Shown: positions 1 to 13,156 of the stretch, piece by piece
Layout of the letters: each line of letters starts with the position of its first letter
Position numbering within the stretch: the stretch's first letter is position 1
Source: Channallabes apus
Taxonomy: Eukaryota; Chordata; Actinopteri; Siluriformes; Clariidae
NCBI GenBank assembly: GCA_030522415.1
Contig: CM060104.1
Span: 16,756,229 to 16,820,228 of the forward strand
Reading direction: 5' to 3'
DNA length: 64,000 nt
Position numbers and translations under genes: made by a program
Notes under the pieces: model-generated
Seen by the model: the letters and a program-made list of their open reading frames with translations, nothing else
Databases searched by the model: none
What the model was told of the DNA's origin: nothing

Positions 1-289
1 TTAAATTTGTGTTTTTCCCTTGCTCCGCTTTTGTGAGAGTCCTTAGAATAAATCGCTTGCTTATCCTGCCTACTCGCTTGCTTCCGCGTTTGGGTTTACC
101 ATTCACGCTACAAAGGGCTAACCGCTAAGTGTGCTAATCTTCTGATCATCCTGGTTAGTTTCGTGACAGTTTGTTGTTTTTGCCTGGGATCTTGTATTTA
201 TGACAAGAGAGTCGAACCACGCTGTAAAGTCTTCTTCAGCACATTTGAAAGACTTTCAGTGGGGTTAATGTCAAGATTTTCTGTTTCCC
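1..289. other. Non-coding, no gene seen
   Basis: No open frame or exon is recognisable. The texture, with an AATAAA-like motif near position 48 and a C/T-rich stretch after it, could be the end of a retroelement terminal repeat, but there is no second copy in the window to confirm this. Confidence 0.3.
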
Positions 290-655
290 TATTCATGTGT
301 GAAAAAGATTCCTCATTCACTCATTCAATCAGTCTTTCATAATTTTTGTCCTTGAATATTCCCATGCATTCATGGGGGAAAAAACATATGTGATGTGATA
401 ACCTGGTCATTCAATACATTCTGGTCTTCAGCTGACTTAATTTTATTGCCTCATAATTTTGCTGAGCCTAGAAATGACCAACTGAAGCAACCCCAGATTA
501 TACTACTCTCTCCAGAGGTTTGTACAGTGGGCACTATGCTTGATGGGTGCATCACTTCATGTGCTTTCCTTCTTCTCTTTGGCACACCCATCGAGCTGGA
601 ATAGGGTCAGTCTGAACTCATCAGACCAAATGATCTTTTTCTATTTCTCCAATGT
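290..655 (-). mobile_element. Degenerate Tc1-like transposase fragment
   Basis: Read on the minus strand, this block carries the characteristic string of a Tc1/mariner transposase around the first catalytic Asp: a 'ttggtctgatgagtt' motif near 630, then a Gly/Trp/Gly-type segment, then the words 'aaaatgaagtcagct' in diverged form. The same words recur at 14,220-14,500 and 20,395-20,640, so it belongs to a family with at least three relics here. Stops and indels break the frame, so it is dead. Confidence 0.6.
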
Positions 656-2800
656 TTAAGTGATTGCTGATCATGTTCATCATGGTCAGCTTACGTACTA
701 CAAGTACTAAACATAAAGCCTATTTTCCTTTGTCCCCTTTTCTTGCTGATTCTAAAAAATAATATGATTTATGCCCAAAAAACAATCCAACCTGAAATGA
801 TAAACACCTGAATGATGGTTTGCTAATGAGCTGCATAATCTTCATCGCCCTTATCTAAAATGGCACAATCGCTATTTCATATATATTTATACTTATAGAA
901 GTTTATGCTGTTGCATCAGGGCAACAAGTACATATATCTTTATACAGTACTTATATTTTTATTATTGTATTTTTACAATTAAGCACTTTCCTACTTTTAC
1001 TTAAGTAGAAATTTCAGTGAGGTTAAACTTTTGAGAGTAAACTTTTGCCAGTTTATTTTTTATTTAATTTGTTCTGCTTACACTACTGCATCACATGCCT
1101 TAAATTACTGATGAACTGACCACACGTTAGCTGAAAAATTTTAGAAAGTCCTTATATGTCACCTCGAACTCCTCTACAACCCATGCCAAATTCATGCAAA
1201 AGTGTCAAGAACTGTGTAAAAACTGTCATGATTTACCTACAAACTGTTACAAAGTACTTACTACACCTTATAATTTATTAATACAGCTTATGTATATACT
1301 GTACCATATGTCTGTATATTCTGTAATAAAAATCACTTCATGCAGTGTCGTAATTATTAGAGCATTTAAGTAGATAAACTATTTAGTAGCTTATTATGTA
1401 GGTTTGGATTTTGCCATTTTGAGCAATGAATTTAGTAAACATTAGTATTTAAGTGCACAGACTTGGATTTACTTATTTTAACAAGTTTGCCCAGTCCTTG
1501 CATGAGAGGTTTCTACCAGCACCCCAGAAGTAACAACTCAAAGTTGACCACATAATCACTAACCAAGAAAAACCTTTTCTACATTAGATTTTGATACATT
1601 ATAATGAGGATTATTTAAAAAAATTATAATAAATAAAAAACCTCCATAATCCACCTTCACATAACTTTTAATCAGTGACTATTTTTCTAAATTTTAATCA
1701 TGATCAAACAATTTTGATGCTTAGGATTTTCCCCACAGTGTTATGTCCTGTAGTGATTTCGAGTACTGGATTGGGATCTCATTCATGCATGTGGGAAAGC
1801 CTCTATACAAAGTGATACAATCATAATGGAGTGCAAATACTAAATAGTGAGCCAGGCAGATCTTTGTCCACAACAATAAGATACATCATTGACAACAGGT
1901 ATGAAACAAAGTTGAAAACATGTGACGTTAAAAATATTTGCTGCACACGTTGTTATTTCCCTTAGTACCTGTAATCAGTGTACTCTTTAAATCACCTTTG
2001 GCAGAACGACAGGCATCTTAGAAGAATTGCTCCTCTGCTGAAATAAGAAATAAGCATCTCCAGGGTGAAAGGGTCAGGTTGGAAATTTGTACATATAAGT
2101 CATATGCCAGCACAGAGCAGATAGATGTCATCACAAGATTAGGTATGAAAGGAGTCCAATTACAGAGCGGGAGGTGAGAGACAGCAGCCAGAATGAAAGT
2201 GAGTGAGAGAAGTAGTAATGAGGAAGAGTTTTAACATTCTATTTCTTGTTGAGGTGGTAAGGCATATTTTTGTTGTCTTAATTCATAAACTAATTAATTA
2301 TAGTCTGCCAATTTATCCATGTTGTGGAGTTTGTATTATTAACAATATTTTCACAGTTTAAAAAAATATATATTAATCTTTTATGGTAACTATTACAAAT
2401 CATGCATTTAATATCTATACACTACAATCAAAATTAATTCAATAGTTTAAAATTAAATGCTTTATATTTTACAGTATTTGTTGATGTAAATATGTACAAA
2501 GTATTTAACAAAAATGTACTTCCTACATGAAAAGAGTCACCACAAGTCTCAATCAGCAAGTACTTAAGAACCTTTGATTGGATAATTACTGCAGCGATTA
2601 ACGTGTTTAAGAACACTTAAAGTAAGGAATCTTTGCTCATTGTCTTAAATGAAAATCATGTTCAAGATGTTCAATGTATGAATAGAATTTTAAAATATTC
2701 ACTACTCCATTGTTAAATTAAAGTGCAATGTGACGCATGAAGAAATGAGGCGTGCTTTTTTCCCTATTTGTGTTTGTTTAAAAGAATACTGATTCTCTTG
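656..2800. other. AT-rich intergenic DNA, no gene seen
   Basis: About 2.1 kb of AT-rich sequence with only short chance frames. I see no splice-flanked exon, no RNA gene and no clear repeat boundary. It could contain old transposon sequence too diverged to recognise by eye. Confidence 0.5.
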
Positions 2801-2801
2801 G

Positions 2802-2829
<28 letters not shown>
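2802..2829. repeat. (TAA)n microsatellite
   Basis: About nine TAA units directly upstream of the LINE at 2,832. It may be the target site or an A-rich junction of that insertion. Confidence 0.9.
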
Positions 2830-2832
<3 letters not shown>

Positions 2833-3234
2833 CTCCTCCTTAAACCACCACCTTATCGTGGTGGAGGGGTTTGCGTGTTCCAATGATCCTGGGAGCTATG
2901 TTGTCGGGGGCTTTATGCCCCGGGCAGGGTCACCCATGGCAATCTGGTCCTAGGTGAGGGAACAGACAAAGAGTGGTTCAGAAGACCTCTTATGATGAGT
3001 AAAATCATCGGAAAACGTTTTCCCTCGCCCGGACGTGGGTCACCGGGGTCTCCCTCTGGAGGTGGGGCCCGTTGGCGAGCGCCTGGTGGTCGGGCCTGCA
3101 CCCATGGGGCCCGGCCGTGGTAACGTGGGTCCCCCTTCCCATGGACTCTCCACCTGTTGGAAGGGCCAAAGAGGTCGGATGCAGTGTGAGCTGGGCGGTG
3201 GCCGAAGACAAGGGCCTTGGCGGTCTGATCCTTG

Positions 3235-6200
3235 GCTGCAGAAGCTGGCTCTAGGGACGTGGAATGTCACCTCTCTGTTGGGGAAGGAGCCTGAGCTAGT
3301 GCATGAGGTTGAGAAGAACTGACTAGATATAGTGGGACTCACCTCGACGCACAGCTTGGACTCTGGAACCAGTCTCCTTGAGAGGGGCTGGACTCTCTTC
3401 TACTCTGGAGTTGCCTCCGGTGAGAGGCACCGAGCAGATTTACATTTTACATTTACATTTTTACATTTAGGCATTTGGCAGACGCTCTTATCCAGAGCGA
3501 CTTACATTTTTATCTCATTATACATCTGAGCAGTTGAGGGTTAAGGGCCTTGCTCAAGGGCCCAACAGTGGCAACTTGGTGGTTGTGGGGTTTGAACCTG
3601 GGATCTTCCGAACTGTAGTCCAATGCCTTAACCACTGAGCTACCCCTGGCCCTGTGTGGGCATACTTATTGCCCCCTGGCTCTGGGCCTGTACATTGGGG
3701 TTCACCGCAGTGGACGAGAGGGTGGCCTCCCTCCGCTTTCGGGTGGGGGGGACGGATCCTTACTGTTGTTTGCGCCGAACAGCAGTTTGGAGTATCCGCC
3801 CTTTTTGGGGTCTCTGGAGGGGGCGCTAGAGAACGTAACTCCTGGGGACTCCATCGCTCTGTTGGGGGACTTCAATGCTCACGTGGGCAATGACAGTGAG
3901 ACCTGGAAGGGCGGGATTGGGATGAACGGCCCCCCCGATCTGAACCAGAGTGGTGTTTTGTTATTGGACTTCTGTGCTCATCACGGATTGTCCATAACGA
4001 ACATCATGTTCAGGCATAAGGGTGTCCATATGTGCACTTGGCACCAGGACACCCTAGGCCGCAGTTCGATGATTGACTTTGTGGTCGTGTCGTCGGACTT
4101 GCAGCCACATGTCTTGGACACTCGGGTGAAGAGAGGGGCGGAGCTGTCAACTGATCACCACCTGGTGGTGAGTTGGCTTCGTTGGCGGGGTAGGATGCCG
4201 GTCAGGCCTGGCAGACCCAAACGTATTGTGAATGTCTTCTGGGAACGTCTGGCAGAGTCCTCTGTCAGGACAAGCTTCAACTCCCACCTCCAGCAAAGCT
4301 TCAACCACGTCCTGGGGGAGGTGGGGGACATTGAGTCCGAATGGACTATGTTCCACGCCTCCATTGTCAAGGCGGCCTACCGGAGCTGTGGCCATAAGTT
4401 GGCTGTTGCGGTGGCAACCCAAGAACCCGTTGGTGGACACCGGCGGTGAGGGATGCCATCAAGCTGAAGAAGGAGTCTTACCGGGCCTTCTTGGCTGGTG
4501 GCACTCCGGAGGCAGTTGATAAGTACCGGCAGGCCAAGTGGAATGCAGCTTCGGTGGTTACTGAGGCAAAAACCCGGGCGTGGGAGGAGTTTGGGGAGGC
4601 CATGGAGAATGACTTCCAGACGGCTTCGAAGAGATTCTGGTCCACCATCCGGCGTCTCAGGAGGGGAAAGCAGTACACGGTCAACACAGGGTATAGTGGG
4701 GATGGGGCGCTGCTGACCTCGACTCGGGACGTTGTGGGTCGGTGGGGGGAGTACTTTAAAGACCTCCTTAATTCTACCAACATGCCTTCCGATGAGGAAG
4801 CAGAGTCTGGGGACATAGAGGTGGACTCTTCCATCTTCGGGGCCGAGGTCGCCGAGGTGGTCAAAAAGCTCCGTGGTGGCGGGGCCCCGGGGATGGATGA
4901 GATCTGCCCGGAGTTCCTCAAGGCTCTGGATGTTGTAGGGCTGTCATGGTTGACACGTCTCTGCAACATTGCATGGACATTGGGGACAGTGCCTCTTGAC
5001 TGGCAAACCGGGGTGGTGGTCCCCCTCTTCAAGAAGGGGGACCAGAGAGTGTGTTCCAATTACAGAGGGATCACACACCTCAGCCTCCCCGGTAAAGTCT
5101 ATTCAGGGCTCCTGGAAAGGAGGGTCCATCGGATAGTTGAACCTTGGATTCAGGAGAAGCAGTGTGGTCGGGTCGCGGAACAGTGGACCAGCTCTACACC
5201 CTTAGCAGGGTCCTGGAGGGTGCAATGAGAGTTTGCTCAACCAGTCTACATGTGCTTTGTGGACTTGGAGAAGGCATTCGACCGTGTCCTTCGGGGAGTC
5301 CTGTGGGGGTACTCTGGGAGTATGGGATATCGGATTCCCTGATAAGGGCTGTCTGGTCCCTGTACAACCGGTGTCAGAGCTTGGTCCGCATTGCCGGTAG
5401 TAAGTCAGACCTTTTTCCGGTGAGAGTAGGACTCCGACAGGGCTGCCCTTTGTCACCGATCCTGTTCATAATTTTTATGGACAGGATTTCTAGGCGCAGC
5501 CAGGGTGTTGAGGGGGTACAGTTTGGTGGGCTCAGGATTGGGTCACTGCTTTTTGCAGATGACGTTGTTCTGTTGGCCTCATCACCCTGTGACCTACAGC
5601 TCTCACTGGATCGGTTTGCAGCCGAGTGTGTAGCGGCTGGGATGAGAATCAGCACCTCCAAATCAGAGGCCATGGTACTCAGCCGGAAAAGGGTGGAGTG
5701 CCCTCTCAGGTTGGGAGTGAGATCTTGCCCCAAGTGGAGGAGTTTAAGTATCTTGGGGTCTTGTTAACGAGTGAGGGTAAAATGGAACGGGAGATCGACA
5801 GGCGGATCGGGGCAGCATCTGCAGTGATGCGGGCTCTGTATCGGTCCGTCATGGTGAAGAAGGAGCTGAGCCAAAAGGCAAAGCTCTCAATTTACCGGTC
5901 GATCTACGTTCCTACCATCACCTATGGTCATGAACTGTGGGTAGTGACCGAAAGAACAAGATCGTGAATACAAGCGGCCAAAATGAGTTTCCTCCGCAGG
6001 GTGTCTGGGCTCTCCCTTAGAGATAGGGTGAGAAGCTCAGTCATCCGGGAGGGGCTCAGAGTAGAGCCGCTGCTCCTCCGCATTGAGAGGAGTCAGATGA
6101 GGTGGCTTGGACATCTATTTACGTAGGATGCCCCCTGGACGCCTCACTTGTGAGGTGTTCTGGACACGCCCCACCGGAAAGAGATCCTGGGGAAGACCCA

Positions 6201-6310
6201 GGACACGCTGGAGGGACTATGTCTCTCGGCTTGGGAACGCCTTGGGATCCCCCCGGAAGCTGTAAGAAGTGGCCAGGGAGAGGGAAGTCTGGGTATCCCT
6301 GCTGAAGCTG
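3235..6310 (+). pseudogene. LINE endonuclease/reverse transcriptase, broken by frameshifts
   Basis: Coding remnants appear in order. A WNVTSL-type apurinic endonuclease start lies near 3,260. The endonuclease body at 3,766-4,449 contains GDFNAHVG, a [11 protein letters not shown] stretch and the closing DHHLVVSW (catalytic D-H pair). A linker follows, then the reverse transcriptase: GGGAPGMDEICPEFLK near 4,880, FKKGDQRVCSNYRGI near 5,030, GLRQGCPLSPILF near 5,430 and the catalytic FADDVVLL at about 5,550. A C-terminal YLGVLLTSEGK region runs to 5,967. The frame shifts at about 4,446, 5,150-5,230 and 5,620-5,750, and the SINE splits the endonuclease, so no protein can be made. The catalytic FADD box survives. 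Confidence 0.88.
3440..3653 (-). mobile_element. tRNA-derived SINE inserted in the LINE
   Basis: On the minus strand it starts with a tRNA-like head: an A-box TAGCTCAGTGG near 3,640 and a B-box GGTTCAAACCC near 3,597, with a plausible anticodon arm between. The body follows, with the words GGCCCTTGAGCAAGG and GTAAGTCGCTCTGGATAAGA. LINE sequence resumes on both sides. A second copy lies at 46,641-46,790. Confidence 0.8.
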
Positions 6311-6400
6311 CTGCCCCCGCGACCCGACCTCGGATAAGCGGAAGAAAATGGATGGATGGATGGATGGATGGATGGAATAATAATAATATGATTGTGGCAA

Positions 6401-8150
6401 TGTGGGTGATGGGGTGATTTGTCACCCACAATAGCCTATCAGAATGGTTCTTGATGGTATTTAAGGCTGGATTTACCTTACCTGGTCTACGTCACGACTA
6501 GGACCACCTTCATGGCGTGCGTGCGGACAGAAGGTGTGTGGTTGTTGTTTGTAGGTATGTGGCTAATGGAGAGGTGGGCATGCACATTGAACTGTTTGTT
6601 TTATTTTTGTCCCTTAGTGCGCGCAATGGCTAACCGATATTTGGTTGAGTCAGACTGTCCACTCGTGGCCGGGTAGGTATACGCTCATTACATGCTGTGC
6701 GTTTTGGCGTCAGGTAATGCTAATTGGTGTTTGTTTACCACTTAGCCATGGGGCCTTCTCTGCACATGCGTTATCCTGCATGGGTTTTTGCTGCGATCTG
6801 TGAGTAATGGTACAGCTCGCGTAGCACAACGATTCATCCTGGGGAGTAAGTTTCGTTTTCTCTGCTTTATGAAACAGATATGTTTTAGTCATGGCTCTTT
6901 TTCTTAGTGAGCTACGGGTGTCTGACATGGTGCAGGTGAATCGCTTGAAGGCAGAAGTATTTGCCTTCCGCATCGGCTGAGGACAGCGCTGCAGTTTCTC
7001 CTGTTTTCTTCTCCTGCTGTTCTCTCCTACAGTCTTTCTTTTCTTTGCTTTTAATTAATTTCTTCTGCTAACTGTGTAAACGAGTCAGAGTTGCCTTGCT
7101 ACTGTCCGAAGGCCTATTTAGGGTTTTAGTTACCTGCAGCTGTCATTGTACTGTGGAGAGTGTTGTAATGTAGCTTTCGGAGAACTCTGAATGTGATATG
7201 ACTGATTCAGTGAAGTTGGCCTAAACATTTTTTTAGTATTTTGTTTCTTTTTGGTTTACTTACTTTCTCATCTCTTATTCTTAGTTTTTGTGATTAATGG
7301 TCTTTTTATCTGTTTCTTTATATTGTTAATTTGGATGTGTTTTTGTTTGGTCCACCTCAGGCACCGTTGGGCCGGGAGGCTAGCTAGCTACCTAGCTCCG
7401 AGTACGGGTGATAGTGTAACGGTGTGGAGTGCAGTGCTGATTGTATTCCTGTTTCACTTTGTGTGAGTGTGGATGCATGTGACGTGCACCTTAGGGTTTG
7501 TACCTCGTTTAGCCTGCCTCTGCCACTGGGAAGCCGGAGCCTGAAGTACTTCTTTGTTCTTCTTTTTTGTATGTATTGTTTTATTGTGTTTCTTATTTTA
7601 TGTTACAGCCTTGGTGTGAGTGGACAGAGTACCCTGTGTCGACCCCTAGTGTGTATGAGGGTGATTTTACTACATAGCATGGCATGCTATTGAGTGTTTT
7701 TATAACTTTTATTGTGAACTAAAATAAAGTTTTTTGTACATTTGTACACCCGTCTCTCTGTTCCTTCTAGCCTAATGAACTTGTGCTCCTTATTTGGGTT
7801 ATTTCCCCGGTTAACCTCGGGGTGGCGTAATCAGTTTCAAAACACTTCATATTCATTTCCCCTCCCTCAGCGTTGCCACATTATTATTATTATTTACCAG
7901 TTTTACCAGGGGGAGAAATTAGTCTGCCTCACCAGTTTCAATCAGTCTGGGAGCACGATGATAGAAAATTGTGTCCGGGATTCTCCTTGCGATTTAAAGG
8001 CGCAGAGACACCAGTGTTACATTTCACTGGAGGTGTTATTTACTAGGGCGTGGTTTAGGCGTTTGGCCACATGATGGCAGTGTGGGGAAAGGAGACAAAG
8101 ATTTTGTCAAGTAGATTGGCATTAAATTGTATATTTGTGTCATAAGACTC
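6401..8150. other. GT/T-rich block, no recognised gene
   Basis: About 1.7 kb with long T/G-rich stretches and several short frames that resemble no family I know. An AATAAA at about 7,723 is followed by a T-rich stretch, and the texture is reminiscent of a retroelement terminal repeat, but no second copy is visible in the window. Identity is unknown. Confidence 0.3.
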
Positions 8151-8872
8151 ACTTTGTTGGACTTAAGAACAAATTCGATTTACGAACATGCTCCTGGGAT
8201 GGAACTCGTTTGTAAGTCAGGGACCAAATTAACTAATCACGCAAGACAGTTTGAATTAGTAAAAATATGTTTTGTGCATATACTTAAAAAAAAAACCTGA
8301 GCTGAATTTATTAATGCTAAGTTACGAGAATATTGCGAAAGTAAAAAATACCTTAGTATGTTTTTCATATGACCAGTTTAAATTAATAAGCTTAAACAAA
8401 TAATATCAGTAAAAAATAAAAACACCAGCAATGCCTTGGCGCGTAGATCCTGGTGGAAAAACAGTTAGGGACTGTGGGAAAACCCCATTAGTCTATTTAC
8501 AGCAGGATTTTCAATACAAACCCATTTACTCTTGATTACCCCAAAACTGCCCCCCCTTCCCCCACCACCACCACCATTTTCTTATTTTTGTCCTTAACAC
8601 TTTTCAAAAGAAAATTGCATCCATGGTTCACAGCACAAAACAATTATGTTTTTCAAAGTAAATCTGTTTCTTCTTTCTTAGTCACATAATTTGTTAACCA
8701 ATCAGTTAAGAGCAAAATTTAAATGTCAGCCTTAGATAAGTTTTTTTAAAATTCAGCATTGTTCAGCTGGTGGAGAGAACCTTTTTCAACGATCAAAAGT
8801 TATTTCCTCCTATGTGGAGACGGCCCTGGTCATTAGGACTTTTACTGAAACATAGGCGTTAGCATATGTTAG

Positions 8873-8903
8873 CAATTGTTCTCAAACATATTGAGAACAA
8901 TTG
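8873..8903. repeat. Perfect 13-bp inverted repeat
   Basis: CAATTGTTCTCAA and its exact reverse complement are separated by five bases (ACATA), a potential hairpin. No gene is adjacent. It may be the centre of an old foldback element. Confidence 0.85.
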
Positions 8904-9614
8904 ATGTTTACTCCCATAGTAGTGCTTAGGCATATTTGATAAAGAAACACACTCCTACTCTCATTTCTACCTGATATCGTTTAACAAAAAATCTTGGTAA
9001 TTTGGTATAATTTTCTATTTGAACAGGAAGGTTTTCCATGTCCATATCCATACGAGCCATTGAAAACCATCACCACACAATTGAGTAGAGTGTACATTCT
9101 GTAGTTAGGGTCTGGACAGGACACAGATAGCAGCAGATGAGCTATATAGGTTATGAGTAAACACCCAGTAAATAAAATCATCATGTAATTCAGGGTTGTT
9201 GTTCATAATCTAATGCATGGGCTTTGTCGATGTTCTTCCTTCAGCGTGGCTCTATTCTCTAAGGCTTCGTTGTGGCAGCTGTCATGTGTCAATGACCCCA
9301 AGGATGGCTTTGTCTGTGGTAATAGGTGGTGTATAATAAGAGACTGCGAAGCACACAGCATGTTGACACGAGCGGCTCTCTCACTAGCCGACTCCCCTGG
9401 AAGTCCTAATGCAGCAGGCAGAGGGGGATCTGGCTTGATTGCTATTCAGCCTGGCAAAATCTGGCCTCCCCAAAGCCTGCTTTCACAAGCAGCCCATGTG
9501 TGCTTTCAAAAATAGCTTATGATGCTTCAAGTAGGAAATTGAAAAAGTGCAGTAATCCCCACCCCTGTCTATGCACAAGCACACTTGTACACACAGACAC
9601 TGAGTCTCTCAAAA

Positions 9615-9648
<34 letters not shown>

Positions 9649-12600
9649 TTCAAACCTTTTACACAGAGCTACGAGAAGGATTATACTCATGTTTAATCCC
9701 ACCTTTGCTGTTTAGACTCTTAAACTGACAGACAGATGACCAGCTAGATAGAGTGAAATGAAAATTACCACACAGCACCGCCATTCTCTGTTATTGTATT
9801 ATTGTATTATTTAATCTTTCAATTCCTCTCTATCTCTCCCTCTCTATCTCTCTTTCTCTCGCTCTCCCTCTCTTTCTTAAATTGGCAGTGCCCATAATCA
9901 GGGGAGTGAATTCCAGACTGACAGTGGGAGGGTAGTGCCAGATCCAGCTCCTAGACTGGGGGTGTTGTCTCTAACGTTAATCCACAAGGATGTACCTATT
10001 TAGCTGCAGCTCTGCTGCGAAGCCAGACGGGACTCCTCACTCCCCTTCCTCCTCCTTGCGTGCCATATTAAATGTTGACAAATTACATTTGTTAAGAATT
10101 CAAACAGCTCATTTCTTCACAATAACAGGTTGGACAGGAGAAGTGGAAAGCTCATTGTAAGGACACATACAGAGGGTACGTATGTTTGTTAGAAGATTTT
10201 ATATTGAAGATCTTAAAAAGGTGTTTTAAAAATGGTTCCTTGGTAATAACAGATAAAAGGAAATATCATTCCGGATGACAGCCGGAACTGTTTTTTTTTT
10301 TACGTCTTCCTTTCTATCATCTCTGTGCTGACAAAAATATATGCAAATAATTGCGCTTCATGGGAGATGCTTTCCCATGAATATGCAGTTAAATTTTGTG
10401 GCTTTTGTTTTGAAAGAGCAAATTCATCCATGCATATCCTAAAGTCATATACGCACTTCCACAACACATTCTGTATACAGTATCTAGAGTCAAAGCTGAA
10501 CAGGCGGGTCAAGTTTTCATTTGTTCTCTCAGCAAGGACAGAAAATCTGCCTCAGCTCACACACACGTCACAGTGGCCAGAGCGAGCTTCATCTCTGCAT
10601 AAGTCTCACCCAATCATAATCAAAATTCATCAACTTTACATGCGATTGAGTAGAAGGGGAAATGTTAATACACAACTGACATGTTTCCCTTCCCCTGCTC
10701 TCTCTCTCTATCTTTCCCTCTCTGTGTGTGTGTTTTTGCACACATGTGAAATACGGGTGGCATGTCCATTTAAATCAGTGTTGGTAATCCTTTCAGCCCC
10801 ACAAACACATAAGATGTATAAATAGAAACTCCAGTAAATACATATGGAGCTCATCGATTAAGTGTATGATGCATACAGTATGATGCATGTGCCAGCCACA
10901 CAACAAACTGGCCTTATGTACTGTATGTATTGTGATTGGTGCTGACATTGCTAATATGTGAGTTTGCTGCTTTGGGTTGTTTGTACGGTTTCAGCAAGAG
11001 CTAAACTTAGAGTGCTTGCAGTGGACAGAGTTTAAGGCATCAAACAATACGGCACTCAACAGTCACCTCACAGAGAGTGTGTTCACAAGAACAAGGTGGC
11101 CAAGACACCAATTCACAGAACAGATATTAAGAGACACCTTACATATACAGTATATACACATTACCTTATATACTGTATACACTGACAGATAAACAGCACA
11201 CATACAATTATGCACACATTAGATGAAGTATATATTGCATCATTTACACATTTATATTCTGTATACTATTTGTTATAAAAATAATTTATGCATGAATATA
11301 CCACATATTTTATTTAGTCACCCCCCCCACCCCCCGCCCATACAAACCATTTTAGGAGATTTTACTAAACATACCACACACATCGCATCCAGCACTATAA
11401 TCAGGAGAATTTTCTGGGTATGATGAGGCAAACAGGACAGACGCCAGCATGCCATTAAGCAGGTGGGTGTAGAGTGCCATTATTTCTTTTTACGCCAATT
11501 AAACACGGCACATCTTCAAGAGCTCTGCCAAAAATAAGTGCTCAGTAAATATGCTCAGGCAGAAAACTTTTAGTTTGGTGGCTTCTGTCTGAGGTGGGAA
11601 TAAGTAATTAGGAAATGACTAATAGCTTCCGTCATGAGTTTCCCTCATGAGTAAATCAATCTGTTAGCAGACGTTCTTTCACCATACCATAAGCAACAAA
11701 ATGCATTATTTCAAGATGGGAATGACTTAAAAAAATACTTGAAGCTGCTAAGAAAACTAAGTGAAAACAAGCAGTTAGAATATAATCTTTAAAAATTCCA
11801 ACCGAATTTCATAAAAAAATTTTTTATGAAGTTAAATTAGTAGACTCTATGGTAAAACTATACACCATTTCCACATTATTCAAAATTATACATGCATTAA
11901 GCAAACGGGCATTTACCAGATAATAATAATCATCATACATAGCCAAAGTATATGGAATGCTAGTATGTTTAGAAGTAACTCCAGTCTAAGGTTGAGTACA
12001 GGGAGAGAGAGAGAGAAAAAACACAAAGTTGACAGGATATGTTATTCATTCTGAAATTAACAATGTGCTTGTTAGCCAGATAATGTAGAGGCAAAAAAAA
12101 TAAAGCACCAAGGTCTGGGAGGCTGCAGCCAGGGCAAAGCGGCAGGATAATGGGAGCTCTTACAATCTGCTGGCTGATTAATCAAGCTCTGCAGTACTGC
12201 TCCAGGAACACATTGTACACACACACACATTCTCCAGCTTTGTTCAAGCAGCTACAGGCACGCTCCACTATAAACCCTGCTGCCAGGGTTACAAAGACTC
12301 ATGCACCTGTGTTTTACTTCCATGCAGGGAGAAGTAAGAAACTCAAAGATTGAAAGAAACAACTTGTATATCTGAAAGCTACAAAGAAAAAGGGGACTTG
12401 TAGTGGGAAGAGAGTGTGATACAGACAACACCATAATCGTTTCACTTATTTTGTTGTGTCCATGTGATATCAGTGTGTGAGTGATGAGAGAATCATGGCT
12501 AATGAAATTAAGTTGACATTCTCAGGAAAGTGTCTCTCTGCTTTTGTCAGTCCTGAGCCAATGCAAGAAAGGCAGAACGACAGAGACCTGTGATTGGATT

Positions 12601-12790
12601 GTCATTGATTATTTCAGCGATCTGTCTGGTGTCCGATGCATGATGGGAAGACTACTGACACCACGCACTGGGATCATCGGTTTAAAACAGGGATGTCACA
12701 GAAGAATTTTCCATCGTAAGTTATTTAAAACACTAGATCACAGCACACAATTCATAGCTGAAATATAAGCTTGGAAACACAAATATGTGG
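8904..12790. other. Gene-poor interval with possible conserved elements
   Basis: No gene is supported. Two blocks, 9,210-9,530 and 9,880-10,080, have balanced composition and high complexity unlike the AT-rich surroundings, as regulatory conserved elements often do. A (CA)n tract lies at 9,613-9,649, a CT-rich run at 9,825-9,880 and a C-rich run at 11,320-11,340. The open frames here are short and lack splice context. Confidence 0.35.
9613..9649. repeat. (CA)n microsatellite
   Basis: Alternating CA with one early interruption. Confidence 0.9.
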
Positions 12791-12796
12791 CCCTTC

Positions 12797-13156
12797 ATTC
12801 ATTCATTCATCTTCTATACCGCTTTGTCCTGTATTTAGGGTCGCGGGGACCTGGAGCCTATTCCAGGAGACTCTGGCCACGAGGCAGGGTACACCCTGGA
12901 CAGCGTGCCAATCCATCGCAGAGCACACACACACACACTCATTCACACACTATGGTCAATTTGGGAACGCCAATTAGAATAATCTGCATGTCTTTGGACT
13001 GTGGGAGGAAACCGGAGTACCCGGAGGAAACCCACCAAGCACAGGGAGAACATGCAAACTCCATGCACACAGAGACGGGAATCGAGCCTGGCCGGGGAAT
13101 CGAACCCGGACCCTGGAGGTGCAAGGCGACAGTGCTAACCACTACACCACCGTGTG
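12797..13156 (-). mobile_element. tRNA-derived SINE, ATTC-tailed family
   Basis: In minus orientation the head reads TAGTGGTTAGCAC (A-box-like) and GGTTCGATTCCC (B-box), then a body containing CATGCAAACTCC-type words and ending near a (CATT)n tail at 12,797-12,810. Related copies lie at 21,783-22,112 (-), 55,232-55,562 (+), 58,935-59,215 (+) and, as a fragment, near 56,435-56,525. Confidence 0.85.

Larger units (their letters stand above)
2832..6376 (+). mobile_element. Non-LTR retrotransposon (LINE), near full length, defective
   Basis: A 3.5-kb non-LTR element in plus orientation. It opens with a CCACCAC/GTGGTGG hairpin (about 2,845-2,865) and ends with a (ATGG)n tail at 6,348-6,376, the usual simple-repeat terminus of such elements. 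It is markedly GC-richer than its flanks. In between lie endonuclease and reverse transcriptase coding remnants (see the pseudogene entry). A tRNA-derived SINE interrupts it at about 3,440-3,653. I do not assign a clade, since that needs a phylogeny of the reverse transcriptase. Confidence 0.85.

Noticed and set aside
3597..3645. Possible tRNA gene on the minus strand
   Set aside because: The A- and B-boxes are attached to a SINE body, the acceptor stem does not pair, and another copy of the same body exists at 46,641.
10325..10825. 166-codon open frame
   Set aside because: Longest frame in its region, but the translation has no recognisable domain, includes low-complexity CT-derived stretches and has no exon signals. 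Treated as chance.
13080..13150. Possible tRNA gene on the minus strand
   Set aside because: This is the head of the ATTC-tailed SINE; the same head plus body recurs at 21,783.
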